This document shows positions 44,460-56,633 of a stretch of 64,000 bases of DNA, piece by piece; within the stretch, counting starts at the first letter, position 1; each line of letters opens with the position of its first letter. The notes under the pieces were generated by a model. The model ran no database searches, was not told the DNA's origin, and worked only from the letters and a program-made list of their open reading frames with translations. This stretch comes from Amaurobius ferox. Its lineage: Eukaryota > Arthropoda > Arachnida > Araneae > Amaurobiidae. The position numbers and the translations under genes are program-made. The stretch covers positions 139,773,801-139,837,800 of the forward strand of contig OX578134.1 of the NCBI GenBank assembly GCA_951213105.1, written 5' to 3'.

Positions 44460-46630
44460 TTCTATCTTAATAAATAATTAATAGGAAGAGTAGTTAATAT
44501 ATTGGAATTGAATAGGTATTATGTGTCTTTAATAAATGTTATTGTTAAGTTTAAATTGGTCTAATCTTTTTATATTAATTAATGGATCTTTTCAGGACTC
44601 ACACAAAAGGTAAAAATAATTGGAGGGTTTATAGCGGCACAACATAGCAATGTACATTAAATAGTAATTCCACTATATGTGAATTTACGGCAACGTGAAG
44701 ATTTAATAATAATACATTAATGTTAAGATTTAAAGGTATAACTTTAAGTTCCTTCTTTTTCGGTTACCACAGTAATCAATTCTGAGCGCTCATAATTCGA
44801 GCAAAGTTAACTTGACGGAACTGTGGAATCTACGACTATGAGAAATATTTTTTAATAATTATTTTATAAAGTAAACATTTGGTGATTTCTATCCAAATTT
44901 TGACGAATCCGTAAAACTCATATTTTAAGAGAAAAGAAAAATTAAATTTTCAAATGAATGAACACTTAGGGAGAGCAGAAGTTCTTAACTGATTGTTTAT
45001 TTCACAAATAAATTCGCGGATATGGAAAATTTAGTTTTTCTTTTATAAGTTCTGCACTTTTTAATAGCATTCTGCGCAAAATTTCAGAAATGTAGTGTTT
45101 AGAATATATATTATTATGCTCACGTGGTTTCAAATTATTCGTGAACACTAACCCTTAACTCTGTCAATCTGTCAAGGCTTCAACCTGCACTGGCCGTGGT
45201 TCTTAACACATCCCGAATGGGATTGAACTTCAAGTGGTAGAACCCCGTATTATTATGAAATTATTCGATCACACTACTGCGATATGACTATTGTCACAAT
45301 CTATTCACAGGTTTACACCATGTACTATTCCTTCATTTTGACACATTTTTAGATCCGTATGCTTTCTCAAACTATATTTACAAGATCTTCTGGAGTATCC
45401 ACATGACTCCGAGACTTTGTTACGTGGTTTGTCGTTTCGCCTATCACATCATACGACTTAGCCCCAGGATTATTCACTGTTTCTCTGTGGTTGCTAATAT
45501 TTTACACAGTACAGTGATCTCAATTCTTATAATCAAATTTCATGTTTGAAAAATGCAGTTCCTTTGTTCCCTGGAGCTTTTTTGTCATCCGTAAAAGTAA
45601 AATTGCTTGTCACTTTATTGGTGGCCTTTCACTTCCTTAGGAGATGAAAAAAAATGTGTTATTTCGCGATAGTTGTAAATATTGTGCTATCAATCTTTGA
45701 TTTAATTTTGTAAATAAATATTCTAAATATCATTTAACTTTATTTGTCGTAAAACAATATATTATTCTTTAAACTTCATTTTATCTAAAATCGTTTCTCG
45801 TACACTTGCTACTAATTCGTCAATTCATATGCTTTTCCAAATGTGACATTAAATGAAACAATTTCCAAAGATGGGAACTAAAAAATAAATTCGAAGGATT
45901 GATTGACAACGCATAAAAGAAAATACCAGCAAGTCCAGGAAATTTCAATACTTAAGCTTCAAATCTGGACGTAAAATTAAGCAATATTTATGACATCTTC
46001 AGTGGTTGTGATACCCGAACAACTCGCTTTGGCTGAACCGCGGGGAATAGAGGATGGGTTGAAAAGGGCTGATAGGAGTCGTACATCAGATTGTCCAATA
46101 ACTGGCAAGCCATCCGACCAATAACGGGCCAGGGACTCGAGTGTAAATAGAGTGTAAGTATTATATTGATAGACCTTAAATTTATTATTTTCCCTCACAG
46201 TATTCCTTGCTAAAATTTGGTTCCTACACTTGGTAAAAAGATAAAAATCGCTAGTGGTGTCTGCGTCGAATTAAACAAATTCTTTATTGTCCATCTTTAG
46301 AAATTAATTAATTTAATGTCACACTACATATTTTTTTCTAAGAGACGAATCTGGTATATACATATACACTAGGGGTCACGGTTTTGATAGTGTACTAAAA
46401 TAACACGTGCACATGGGATCCGTGTAATGTGTATAAGTGAATTATAAATCAGTTTTTTTAATATACGCGAAATTATGCATTTTATTCTCCGTATATACTG
46501 ATTCAAATACACGGGTATTCATATATATGTATTCGGTCGCGAATAAGCACACCTATTTGTGTGAAAGTTTAGATATTGATGCTCATAAGATCTTCATTCG
46601 CATTAATTTAAGTTCATATGTCAGTTGACA
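44460..46630. other. AT-rich; small GC-richer ORF at 45990-46124
   Basis: Plus-strand ATG 45990 opens 44 codons (TSSVVVIPEQLALAEPRG, ending GKPSDQ) in a GC-richer island; a GTAAGT donor-like site follows at 46153. Unrecognised. Otherwise no features. Confidence 0.3.
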
Positions 46631-47270
46631 ATGGATCAAGAATTATGGACGAGGGTGGAATCCCTTGTGTATAACCTGGAACCACTGCAGATTGTAACAA
46701 CACATTTATGAGAAAAAGGTTTCAATCTCAAGTTTCAATGGTCAGACCGTTACATAAAAAAGTGCTTGAAAAACATTTAAAATTACAAGAGGATGATAAC
46801 TATGATAATGAAATCCTGAATATTATGCCGACTCTAATATATGAACGCAAACTTCGTTTCTATAAAAATATCGTTTCTTAAATAAATAATGTTGTTTGAG
46901 ATAAATACATTGTTTTCTGAGTTCAAGGTATAAGTATTTGATAGAGTGATGCAATTAGTTTAACAGTAAAACATTTACTTTGAACTACCCCGTTTACAGC
47001 AAACGCCAAATGATGCAAGTTATCCACTAAAAATGCTTTGGAATTTCTATATAATGATTATGTAAATTAAGTTTTTGTTTAAATGTATATTTCGAAAGTT
47101 ATCTCGCTGAGGTAGAAAAATTACGATTTGACTTGGATCCATTTCAGCGCTGGAAAACGAGGCAAACCAAGTACACAACGATTGGAGAACTTGCAATGAC
47201 ATATTTAATGATCTGTTTATCAATTACTGCGAATATTGTCACTCCAAACAGAAGCTGTCAGAAAATGTGA
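46631..47270 (+). pseudogene. hAT-family transposase relic (C-terminal)
   Basis: The end (about 47091-47270) reads SYLAEVEKLRFDLDPFQRWK, YTTIGELAMTYLMICLSITA and VTPNRS. This is the hAT C-terminal dimerisation domain pattern (E..YL..L..DP..WW, YP.LA.LA..YL.I.A....SER). Upstream, ELWTRVESLVYNLEPLQIVT (46643) resembles the hAT segment W..V..LV..LEP...AT. Stops and an AT-rich gap separate the two parts. The ZBED/BED finger and catalytic Asp region are not visible. Non-functional. Confidence 0.65.
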
Positions 47271-47570
47271 ATACTTTAGTTTTCCTGTACCAAAATAGAA
47301 AATTAATTGAATGACGTTCTAATAGTAGTTAAGAAGCAATTATTTCTTTTGATTTGTTTGTTACAAAAGGAAGTCTTAGAAAATATTTTGTCAAAATATA
47401 TTTTGTTACCTGCAATTCCGAAATTTGTTTTCTTGTTCTTGCGTTCTATTGTCTGTGTGCAGTTACACGTGTCAAACGTTGTATATTCGTGCATTTACGT
47501 ATATACAACGTAGATACATGTCGTTGAGTACGCTGACATCCGTGCACAAAAACTTACACAAATTAAAACA

Positions 47571-47629
47571 TCCGGCCGTCCAAACGGTTACCTTACACCT
47601 TTCTGGTAGGTCGGACGGTCTGGGTCTCA
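47571..47629 (+). mobile_element. Micro-SINE, subtype A
   Basis: 59-bp insertion consisting only of the SINE-2 tail, with CCGTCC (47576) and GGACGG (47613) able to pair. Perfect 13-bp TSD ACAAATTAAAACA at 47558-47570 and 47630-47642. Confidence 0.92.
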
Positions 47630-47642
47630 ACAAATTAAAACA

Positions 47643-48204
47643 CGGACACCTTAATTACACGTGTAACAGTGTATTTTAGTATCCGTGAAATAGGGATCTC
47701 TAATACACACATACACTCGCAGCTTTAAATTGTGCACATTATATATTTTTCCTTAAATAATTATACGTTATGTATTACGCCTATACAGCATAACTATTTT
47801 AAAAGAATTCCTTGTTACTTCTTGAAACTGAAAAGAAGAAACATAATCTGCTGCAAATATAAGAAAGGAGAATTTTGTTCTCAATTAGTAAGCTTCATTA
47901 CAAAGAAACGTTATAGTAACTTTTAATTACATCTTTTTTTTACGTCTTTTGTAACGTATTTTTTGGTTTATAAGATTGAAAGCCAAATCAGAGCCAGGAA
48001 ATAAAGTTTATTTGTATGGGTTTAGATTATGCTTCATTCTTTATATGTTTTCAAAATCTTATTATTGGAGATACTTTTGCAGATCTGGAGATATGGCGTA
48101 TATGAGACAAAAAGATAATAAAACTTTATCCAAGGCTTATTTTTAAACTATAAATAGCGACATATAAATTTCTAAGTCATATTTTACTATACTTAGTTTT
48201 CTTC
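47643..48204. other. AT-rich, no gene
   Basis: A 64-codon frame at 47732 lies in sequence weakly shared with 54800-54930; no protein family. Confidence 0.4.
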
Positions 48205-49190
48205 AATTATGATTGCATAAATTTAAATGTTGAAGATAAATGCTGGATAGATTACTGCAATTCAAAAAATATATTTATTTAATATATATTTAATATCTAT
48301 TTAATATTATATAATATATATTTAATACATATTATCTATTAAATATATATTTAATCTATTTATCGTAAAAATATATCTATTCACGATAAATGGCTAGAAT
48401 ATATTTTATGATTAAAACAATTATTGATTTTTAAGTCAGTCGTACTTAAATTATGATTGCATGAATTTAAATGTTGAAGATAGATGCAGGATAGATGACT
48501 GCAATTCAAAAAATATATTTATTTAATATATATTTAAAATATATTTAATATCTATTTAATATCAATTTAATATGAAATTAATATTTATTTAATATATATT
48601 TAATATCTATTTGATATATATTTAAACTGTTTTTCGTAAAAATATATATATTTTAGATAAATGGCTAGAATACATTTTATGATTAAAACAATTATTGATT
48701 TTTAAGTCAGTCGTACTTAAATTATGATTGCATGAATTTAAATGTTGAAGATAGATGCAGGATAGATGACTGCAATTCAAAAAATATATATTTATTTAAT
48801 ATATATTTAATATCTATTTAATATCTATTTAATATCAATTTAATATCAAATTAATATTTATTTAATATATATTTAATATCTATTTGATATATATTTAAAC
48901 TGTTTTTCGTAAAAATATATATATTTTCGATAAATGACTAGAATATATTTTATGATTAAAATAATTATTGATTTTAAAGTCAGTCGTTCTTAAATTGTTA
49001 TTGCATAAATTAAAATGTTGAAGATAGATGCAGGATAGATCATTGCAATTCAAAAAATATATTTACTTAATATCTATTTAATATATATTTAATCTGTTTT
49101 TCGTAAAAATATATCTATTCACGATAACTGGCTAGAATATATTTTAGGATTGATTTTTATTGATTTTTAAGTCAATCGTTATGAAACTGA
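48205..49190 (+). repeat. AT-rich tandem repeat, period 246-271 bp, four copies
   Basis: TTTAAATGTTGAAGATAGATGC recurs at about 48222, 48469, 48739 and (diverged) 49010, each followed by ATATATTTAAT-type sub-repeats, CGTAAAAATATAT and GGCTAGAATA. Length differences come from the sub-repeat number. Confidence 0.9.
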
Positions 49191-49439
49191 CATTTGCATA
49201 CTTGTCTGCTAAATTGCAGAGCGACAGTTCAAACCAAGACAAGCTTATCCATACAACAGACAAGTAAATAGTGTCTGTTTGCTATGTACGTGGGTTGGTA
49301 TGCGTGTAACGTAAATAAATAATTGTTTTCTCATAAGATTATACAGGAAATCTGTACCAGTTAGCCGAATAGTCGTTGAAAATCAACGGTCTCGCAATAA
49401 GCAGCCTCTGAATAATGTAATTTTTTTAATAATTCGCGG

Positions 49440-51040
49440 TTCACATTTATTCGACAAATCGAATATTTTGGTGTGCAGAATCCCCTAAAGAAAAAAATAT
49501 TGGGAAACGCAATTTGCGCATTTCCTCCTTTCGAATTATCTACCCGTACTCCACATTAAAGTCTATCTCATCCCGAGGCACCCCTATTTTATTATTTCTC
49601 CTTTCGAACTTTTTCCTGTGAAGCACACCCATAAATGAACATTTTTGAAAAACTCTGTTTGTCTTGGATTTTTTATCAGGTAATTGGCTCATATGCCAAA
49701 TATCAAGCCTCTATCAGATTTAAAACGAGGCGTGCCTTATTTATTCGGAAAATCGAACATATTATTGTGCGGCACCCCTTAAAGTAGCAAATATTGGAAA
49801 TCTGAAATTTCACATTTTCTTTATTCTATTCACATTTTCTTTATTTTCTTTCAAATTATCTATCCGTACACCAAATTTGAAGTCTCTATCCTATCAAAAG
49901 CATGTTTCTTGTATCACTTCACCTTTCGAACGTTTTTCCGTGTAGCACTTCGTTAATGAACATTTTTATCAAACCGTATTCATCTTTAGTTTTTTTGTCA
50001 AATGCCCATATACTAAACTTCAAGCCTCTATCACATTGTAAAGGTGGCGTTTTTCATTTGTTCTGCAAATCGAACATTTTAGTGAGCGGCACCCCCTATA
50101 ATAGCAAATATTCGAAAACTGAGATTGCACACATTCTTCTTTTCCAACATTTTACCCGTACACCAAATTTGAAGTCACTATCTCATCGCGTGCATGTCTA
50201 GCACTTCACGTTTCTAATGCTTTTGTGTGGAGTACTCACCCCCCTTAAATATACATTTTTGAAAAACTATTCTTTTTGTGATTTCTATCAGAAGATTCGC
50301 CCATATACCAAATATCAAGCCTCTATCGAGTTTTAAAAGGGGCGTTTCTCCAATATTCCGAAAATCGAAGATTTTGGTGTGCAGCACCCCCTTAAGTAGA
50401 AAATATTGGTAAACTGAAATTATACACTTTTTTCTTTCCAAACTATCTGCCCTCACATCAAATTTGATATCTCTATCTCATTCCGAAGTATGGTTTTTAT
50501 CAGTTCACTGTTCGAACGTTTTACTCTGGAGCACCTTCTTAAACGAATATTTTTGATAAACTATATTCGTCTTGGGTGTTTTCGTCAAATGATTGGAACA
50601 TATACCAAATTTCAAGCCTCTATCAAATTTTAAAGGGGCCGTTTCTCGTTTCTTCGGTAAATCGAACATTTTGGTGTGGGGCACCCCCTTAAGTAGAAAA
50701 TATTGGAAATCTGAAATTGCACAATTTCTTCCTTTCGACCGATTTACTCATACACCAAATTTGAAGTCTCCCACAAAGCATGCTTTTCTATCATTTCACT
50801 TTTCGAACGTTTTGGTGTGTAGCACCTTCTTGAGAGAACGTTTTCAGAAAATTCGATTTTTCCGGGGGAATTTGTCGAACGACCGAGCTCGTGTACCAAA
50901 GTGCAAGTCTTTATCTTTTCGGGAAGTGCCTAAAAAAAGCGTGACTGTCAGACAGACTGCCAGATAGACAGACAGACGGACAGACAGACGGACAGAGAGA
51001 CGGATAGACAGTCACTTGGCAATTAGTATATATAGATATA
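49440..51040 (+). repeat. ~300-bp dimeric tandem repeat ending in a GACAGACGGACAG tract
   Basis: TCAAGCCTCTATCA recurs at 49704, 50019, 50318 and 50615, period ~300 bp. Each 300-bp unit is two diverged ~150-bp halves: one with CTCTATC...GAACATTTTGGTGTG...GCACCCCCTTAAGTAG, the other with CTCTATC...CGAACGTTTT...AGCACCTTCTTAA. Frames of 80-124 codons are repeat by-products. The block ends in (GACAGACG)n at 50948-51008 and AATTAGTATATATAG. Confidence 0.88.
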
Positions 51041-51096
51041 TAGGTGTTAAGCTGCACTTCGATCCTTTGAAACAGAAAGTACAATTACTAAAACCA

Positions 51097-51097
<1 letters not shown>

Positions 51098-51146
<49 letters not shown>

Positions 51147-51230
51147 ACATATATTATATACATTATTTATATATATATTATTATTACATATATTATTTAC
51201 ATTTGTTATATATATATATATTTATTTAAT
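51098..51230. repeat. (TA)n microsatellite and degenerate flank
   Basis: Pure TA at about 51098-51141, then TA-rich ATTATATA sequence. Confidence 0.9.
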
Positions 51231-52296
51231 TTCTCGTGTGGAGTTTTTTAAACAATGCATGATTAATTTCATACTCTGCAGCAAGTTGCTTATGCACAAT
51301 TTACCAGTGAAGCACAAATGTACCCATACGACAAACTAATAATTCCAAATAACACTTCAGTCAGATTTATGTGATACAGACATATATTTTTACTGTTATA
51401 GATCAATAATTTTTTCTTTGACCATAAAAGAGATAATAATTATAGCATGCCGATACACCTGCTCACGAACCAAGTAAATTATCCGACATGTATCTATTTG
51501 ATTGGTCTGCAAAAATATTACAGTTTTGCATCTTTTTTGCCGATTACCTCCTTTCATGATAATGCGTGTGATTCATAAATATCTATCTATTCGAATGTCT
51601 TACAATCTTTATTTTCGCTTTTAATAAAACGCTGTGGTAGGCGTGGCTTTATTACGCTCCCTTATATTGATTTTTTAAACTGTTGTCGATTTGTGATGTT
51701 GTTGTCGATTTGTTTGGTTGGCAGGTCTGCTCCGTGATTCCGTATTTGGGCATATCAGTACTGGTAAGGTATATTCGCAAATTCGCTTAAAACCGTTATT
51801 ACTTCTTGCCATAAATAATCATGCAATAAAACACCATGCACTTGTCCCAGTGTATTTGTTTTCAACTTTTGGTTCTGTATGTTTCATTTTTTATTCAAAA
51901 TTACCCTGAAGTTTTATCACCCTCGACGTACTTTTTTCATCTTATAAAGATGAAATACCGAATTCTTATCCTAACATAAGATACGATTGATTACTCCACG
52001 GTAAAAAATACATATGTAAATACACAAAGAGACAAATCCTAGACTGGGTCACGAAAATTCTTTACAATGTGAAAAATGGCGTAATTATTTGCAATTTGAA
52101 TTTTACGAATAATGTGAAAACAAAGAAAATGGAATGGAAAAGAGAAACATGAAGTGCATAATATACAAATGTGCTTTTCGATAATGTAAGGTTGGGAAGA
52201 TCTAATCTGAAGACATGGATATTTTTCTGATTATGCATGTTTTCTGATTATGCATAACGGTTAGATCTGCCCGATGCTTTGGGAATTAACATTATA
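51231..52296. other. AT-rich, no gene supported
   Basis: GGTTGGCAG|GT...CTG|GTAAGG (51716-51770) looks like a 40-bp exon with good splice signals but no recognisable peptide. Confidence 0.4.
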
Positions 52297-52861
52297 CAGG
52301 GTAATTAAAAAAAATGGACCAATATTTTCAAGGTGGCAGTATAAACCAAACAAAGCATTTTTCGTCATAGTTTACAGTGACGGAAATGAAACGTAAAGGC
52401 CCCAAAAAGCGCTTAATTGTGAAACCACTGAGGTGAGGCGAAAACACAAGAATGACTTAAAAATTACAGAATGACATTTAATAGACAACAATTACAGTAA
52501 TGGCTCAAAAGAGCGATCTTCAACATCAATGCTAGTCTCACAGCGTCAATAGAAAGATTTCAAACACTATCGAACAGACTAGGAATGTTGCGCACTTCGG
52601 CAGCAGCGGAGAAATTCTGGCGACAAATTCCTCTTCAGATTCAAGGAAAGTGTCTTAGACGAGACTCTTGAGATATCCTCACAAAAATAAGTCACGACAC
52701 GACAGATCGTGTGATCCTGGAGGCCAAGATGTGGGACCACCTCACCAACCATAAAGCCTTTACGTTTCTTTTCCGACCCGTAAAACTCAGAAAAAATATG
52801 TTTCCTGAGGTGTACACTACCATCTCGTAAAGTTTACCCCATATTTTCTGTAATCTCCTTG
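52297..52861 (-). mobile_element. Mariner-type element, deletion derivative (C-terminal half)
   Basis: 565 bp with TA at both sides. The ends CAGGGTAATTAAAAAAAATG and (inverted) CAAGGAGATTACAGAAAATA are diverged versions of those at 41812-42863. TGACATTTAATARACAAYAA and TTACAGTAATGGCTCAAAA are shared internally. It contains the other half of the same transposase. Confidence 0.8.
52500..52730 (-). pseudogene. Mariner-type transposase, C-terminal remnant
   Basis: Minus strand: WPPGSHDLS with a degenerate third catalytic motif, LFL, stop, GYLKSLV. Then, across a frameshift, AAAEVRNIPSLFDSV and SIDAVRLALMLK. The family pattern is W-P-P-R-S-P-D-L-x-P-x-D-F-F-L-W-G. Stops and shifts throughout. 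Confidence 0.8.
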
Positions 52862-52863
52862 TA

Positions 52864-53204
52864 TATGGCAACATTCAAGGAATCAATAATTCCAAAATAA
52901 TTTGCATGAAATTAAGCCCTTTGTACAAAAGTGGGCTAGTTTCATTGTAGAAAACTGTAGAATTGGCCATATACGTTTAACCCACAGTGCTTATAGGTGA
53001 ACATGAGTCATCTTGTAACTTATGTCAAACATCAGTGTCTGAAATACGCTTTTTAACTGAGTGAGCGCACTTACTTCAGACATCATTGTCTTCAGACATC
53101 ATTGTTTCTCACACTTCATGACTTCTGTTGTTACTTTAAAGGACTTCATAGAAGAAAATCTTCATCCTAACCTTTCTTCCTTTTTGTTGGATATAGAATT
53201 TTTT
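52864..53204. other. No feature seen
   Basis: AT-rich spacer. TTCAGACATCATTG occurs twice in a row near 53080-53105. Confidence 0.5.
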
Positions 53205-54500
53205 AACACTTTACAACATAGTTGAAAAGTGTTTATGACTTTGTTCATTCTGTCTGTCTGTCTGTCCGTTAGCATGATAACTGCCGTAAAATTGCCTATA
53301 TAAAAATGAAATTTTAGTATGTTGTTCAGACGGGCTGTGGAACCTATGGGAATAATATAAATTAATAATATCACCCAATTAGTTTTAGACTGAACCTGGG
53401 TTGAAAACATGTAATACATGGAACCCTATGGGACCTAATTTTTCATATATTTTTTAAGCGAATTTTAAATTCGCAAATTGCTTCGAAAGTTTTAGGAAAT
53501 ATTCAAAGTATCCTATAAAATATGAAAAAGATTTCAGCAAATTTTATTCAGTAGTGTTTTAAATAAAAAAAAATAATAATTACACCCATATTATATGAAG
53601 AGATCACGTGACTACTTTCAAAATAAAATATGGCATCCATCTTGTGTCTAAATCATGATTTTTAAAGTTACTTTTAATTTATATTTAGTGTTGTAACAGT
53701 CCTAAAACCGTTTTATTTTTGCTTAATTTCTGTGCATCTATATTTTGAAACAACGCAATTACAATATATTTAAGTTTAAATGATCAATGCTATCCATCGT
53801 ATGTTAACTTCATGTTTTTTAAAGTTCTTTTTAATTTATATTTAGTGTCGTAACAGTCCTAAAATCGCTTTGTTGTTATTTAATTTCTGTGCATCTATAA
53901 TCTGAAACAACGCAATTACAATATATTTGAGTTTAAATTATCATCAAACATTGATTATTTCTACAACGAAGCCTAATTTTCACTTACGGAGAATATAAAG
54001 ATATAAAGATGTAGGATGAGTTTCATAGGAATTGCTGAATTTTTTTAACATAAAATTATTTAGCTCTTTCAGTCTGAAATATAGCTGATATGAATGAAAC
54101 ATTCATTGATTTTACATAGAGAACACACGATTTTATAGCAGACTTTTTCGATGAAGTGTAAAGCATAAAATTAAATTACGTTTACCTCCACGATTTTAAG
54201 TTTATAAATAAAATAAATTATTGCATTATTGTGGTGAATGAAAGGAATGGAATAAAATTGTATGAACGAAATTGTTATAGCTTTTACATAAAGAGCCAGA
54301 CAATTGATATTTCAATGACATCATTTCAATAAAGTTCATTTTTTTCGATAAAGTTTCAAGTTTTCAAATATAATAAATTAATGTAGTATTGTGATAATTT
54401 TAAAAATATTACCGCTGAATGTATCGTATTTTAGATATATTAAAAAAATTGCATTGCAGTTGGAACGTGTTTCATAATGCTTTATGGATGATTGAACTTT
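53205..54500 (+). repeat. Interspersed repeat H, copy 2 (with 157-bp internal duplication)
   Basis: Matches 5905-6275 and 7560-7960 in order, without the G2 insertion seen there. CATGATTTTTAAAGTT...TTAATTTATATTTAGTGTYGT is duplicated at 53654 and 53811 (period 157). Noncoding. Confidence 0.75.
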
Positions 54501-55190
54501 CTTGTTTATGATGTATAACAGTTTACTTCTTACACTGTATGATGATCCATTTACCGTATATCAGTTGATTTTATATATTTTCCATCGTTCTGTTATTATG
54601 TGTACATTTTCATTTTCTATAGTATACACGTGTTATTGTTTTTTACTCGTAAATTAGTTGTTTTCATTACCACATGTTTGGCGCAGCATATCCTTTTAGG
54701 ATTTTGTGCCGGAAAACATCAATCAGACCAACTACATTATATAAATGCATTTAATTTTCTTTACGTGTATTTAAAGTATATATTATGTGTCAATGCATTC
54801 TGGATTAATTCTTGGACTTTACATAAAATTGCATTTATTTCTAAAATGATAAGAAAACAATATAGTGGCTATAAATTAGAAAAAACACAGTGCTCTCAAT
54901 TAGTCTTAATTACCAAGAAAATTTGAAGCGTCAAGATATTTATCCTACAATACTGCTTTCTTTGGTATTTAAGATTCAAAATCTAATTCTTGGAATAATA
55001 TTTTCTGCGTTCACATTTTTCCCCTGCCAATTTTGATGACTGTGCTGATTAAAAGAAATTCTGCATTAGTGGAGAAATAGCTTCCTATAAAAAATTTAGT
55101 CTAACTAAATTAATTAAATTAGTAGAAATTCAACTTAAAATAATTTTCAGAAACAATTTTGGTTTAATTTTAAAGATCCATCTTTTATTA
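54501..55190. other. AT-rich; 108-codon frame without family
   Basis: Frame 54600-54926 is rich in Ile/Phe/Leu/Tyr as expected from TA-rich DNA. Part of the DNA resembles 47830-47930, so it is probably repeat-derived, not a gene. Confidence 0.4.
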
Positions 55191-56221
55191 AACAAATCTG
55201 ATGTGGACAGCACATGACTTTCCTTATATAATACAATGGATTTACTAGTTTTACAATAAAAAACAATGCATAAGATTCACAGAGCTGTGTTTTTATCGTT
55301 GAATTGTACATTGGTCGATTTTCAGGAAGACAGCATGTAAAACTATTTCAAAATACCCAATTAACTTATACTTCGCACAACTCTGAACAATCATCAATAT
55401 TGATAGCATCCTCAATAACCAATATAGTCCATATACTAAAATACTTTAATAATTACTTCATCATCTAGTCGTCATTTTCATTGATTAAGCATATTTTCTA
55501 TCAATTTGGCGACAATTTCTTTAATTTGGCAACATTTAAAAAAGTCGCCAAGTTGCCGACATTCTTCCAAAGTCTCTCCAAACGTTATGAATGGAGAAAT
55601 AAATTATTCTTGCAGCAGATAAATGACTATTGGCGTCCAAATACAAAAGTATTACCTAAATTATATTTTTTCATGAATGGAACTAGCTAGATACACAATA
55701 ATGATGTCACCCAACTTTTCGCATGATATTACCTACGCAAATTGAACATATTTCAACACTAGGTAATATTTTTTTAAATTTTATCTGATTTTTTGATAAT
55801 TTTTTTGAAAAATGTATAATATCTAGAGAACGTAACGGTTCATACTAGCGTTCTAAAATTTGTTTTAATCGTTTCTAATGAAACATTACATAAGAAATAA
55901 CTATTCTTAAAACTTCATTAAAGGTTTTGATTTTTGGAGGATTTTTCAAAATTTCACTCGAAAATTTAAGGGGGGGGGGGTTGAACATGCGATTGCGTAT
56001 AAAAACATTAGACTTCCAGTATTCATGGATTGTAATTTTTGTACCAAATTTCGTTCGTTAGTTATCGTCTTCACAGTCTAACTGACACACACGCACAGAC
56101 AGCATTTCAAAAACTTCTAATTCGTGGTCAGGGATGCTTGAAACTTGCTCTCCCGTCGTAAACTCGAATTGGAATCCGTCACAATACTTTCTTTATACGT
56201 TATATGTACATAAGGAAAGTA
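55191..56221 (+). mobile_element. Family G element, copy 5
   Basis: AAATCTGATGTGGACAGCAC at the start, the GTCGCCAAGTTGCCGAC cluster, a G10 run (55971) in place of the usual G5-6, a short ACACACGCACAGACA tract, and a 3' palindrome ending 56221. Thirteen bases from a piggyBac insertion site. Confidence 0.85.
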
Positions 56222-56633
56222 ATATGCGTTTATGTTAACACTCAACGTACTATGGCCGTTCAAATGGCACGTTGAAACTCTCGATTAGAAAATCCGCATA
56301 TGTTATCGCTTTTTCTCACCCCATGACTTTTTCTATTAATGTACATAATCAATTTTTCAATATTTCTTTTTCTCCTTCTGTTGTTTAGTCTTCCGTTATC
56401 TACCGCGACTGATCATTTTACCGGGAGAAAAATGTATTGCCATATAGGGTCAGGAAATGTGATGTACATGCACATTACACATATTTTCATAAAATAATTG
56501 TCTATTAAAATTTCAATAACGTGCGCAAAATTTCAATTTGCAAGAAAAAGTGACACAAACTAAAAAGTATTACTAGTTAGTTTATACTTAATTTTTACAG
56601 CGTTACTACGTTTCTAATCTTCATCCTAAAAAA

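Noticed and set aside
51716..51770. 40-bp micro-exon with strong acceptor and donor
   Set aside because: Too short to judge; the peptide is not recognisable and no partner exon fits.
54600..54926. 108-codon membrane-like ORF
   Set aside because: Composition follows the local TA bias and part of the DNA is shared with 47.8 kb in a different frame context.
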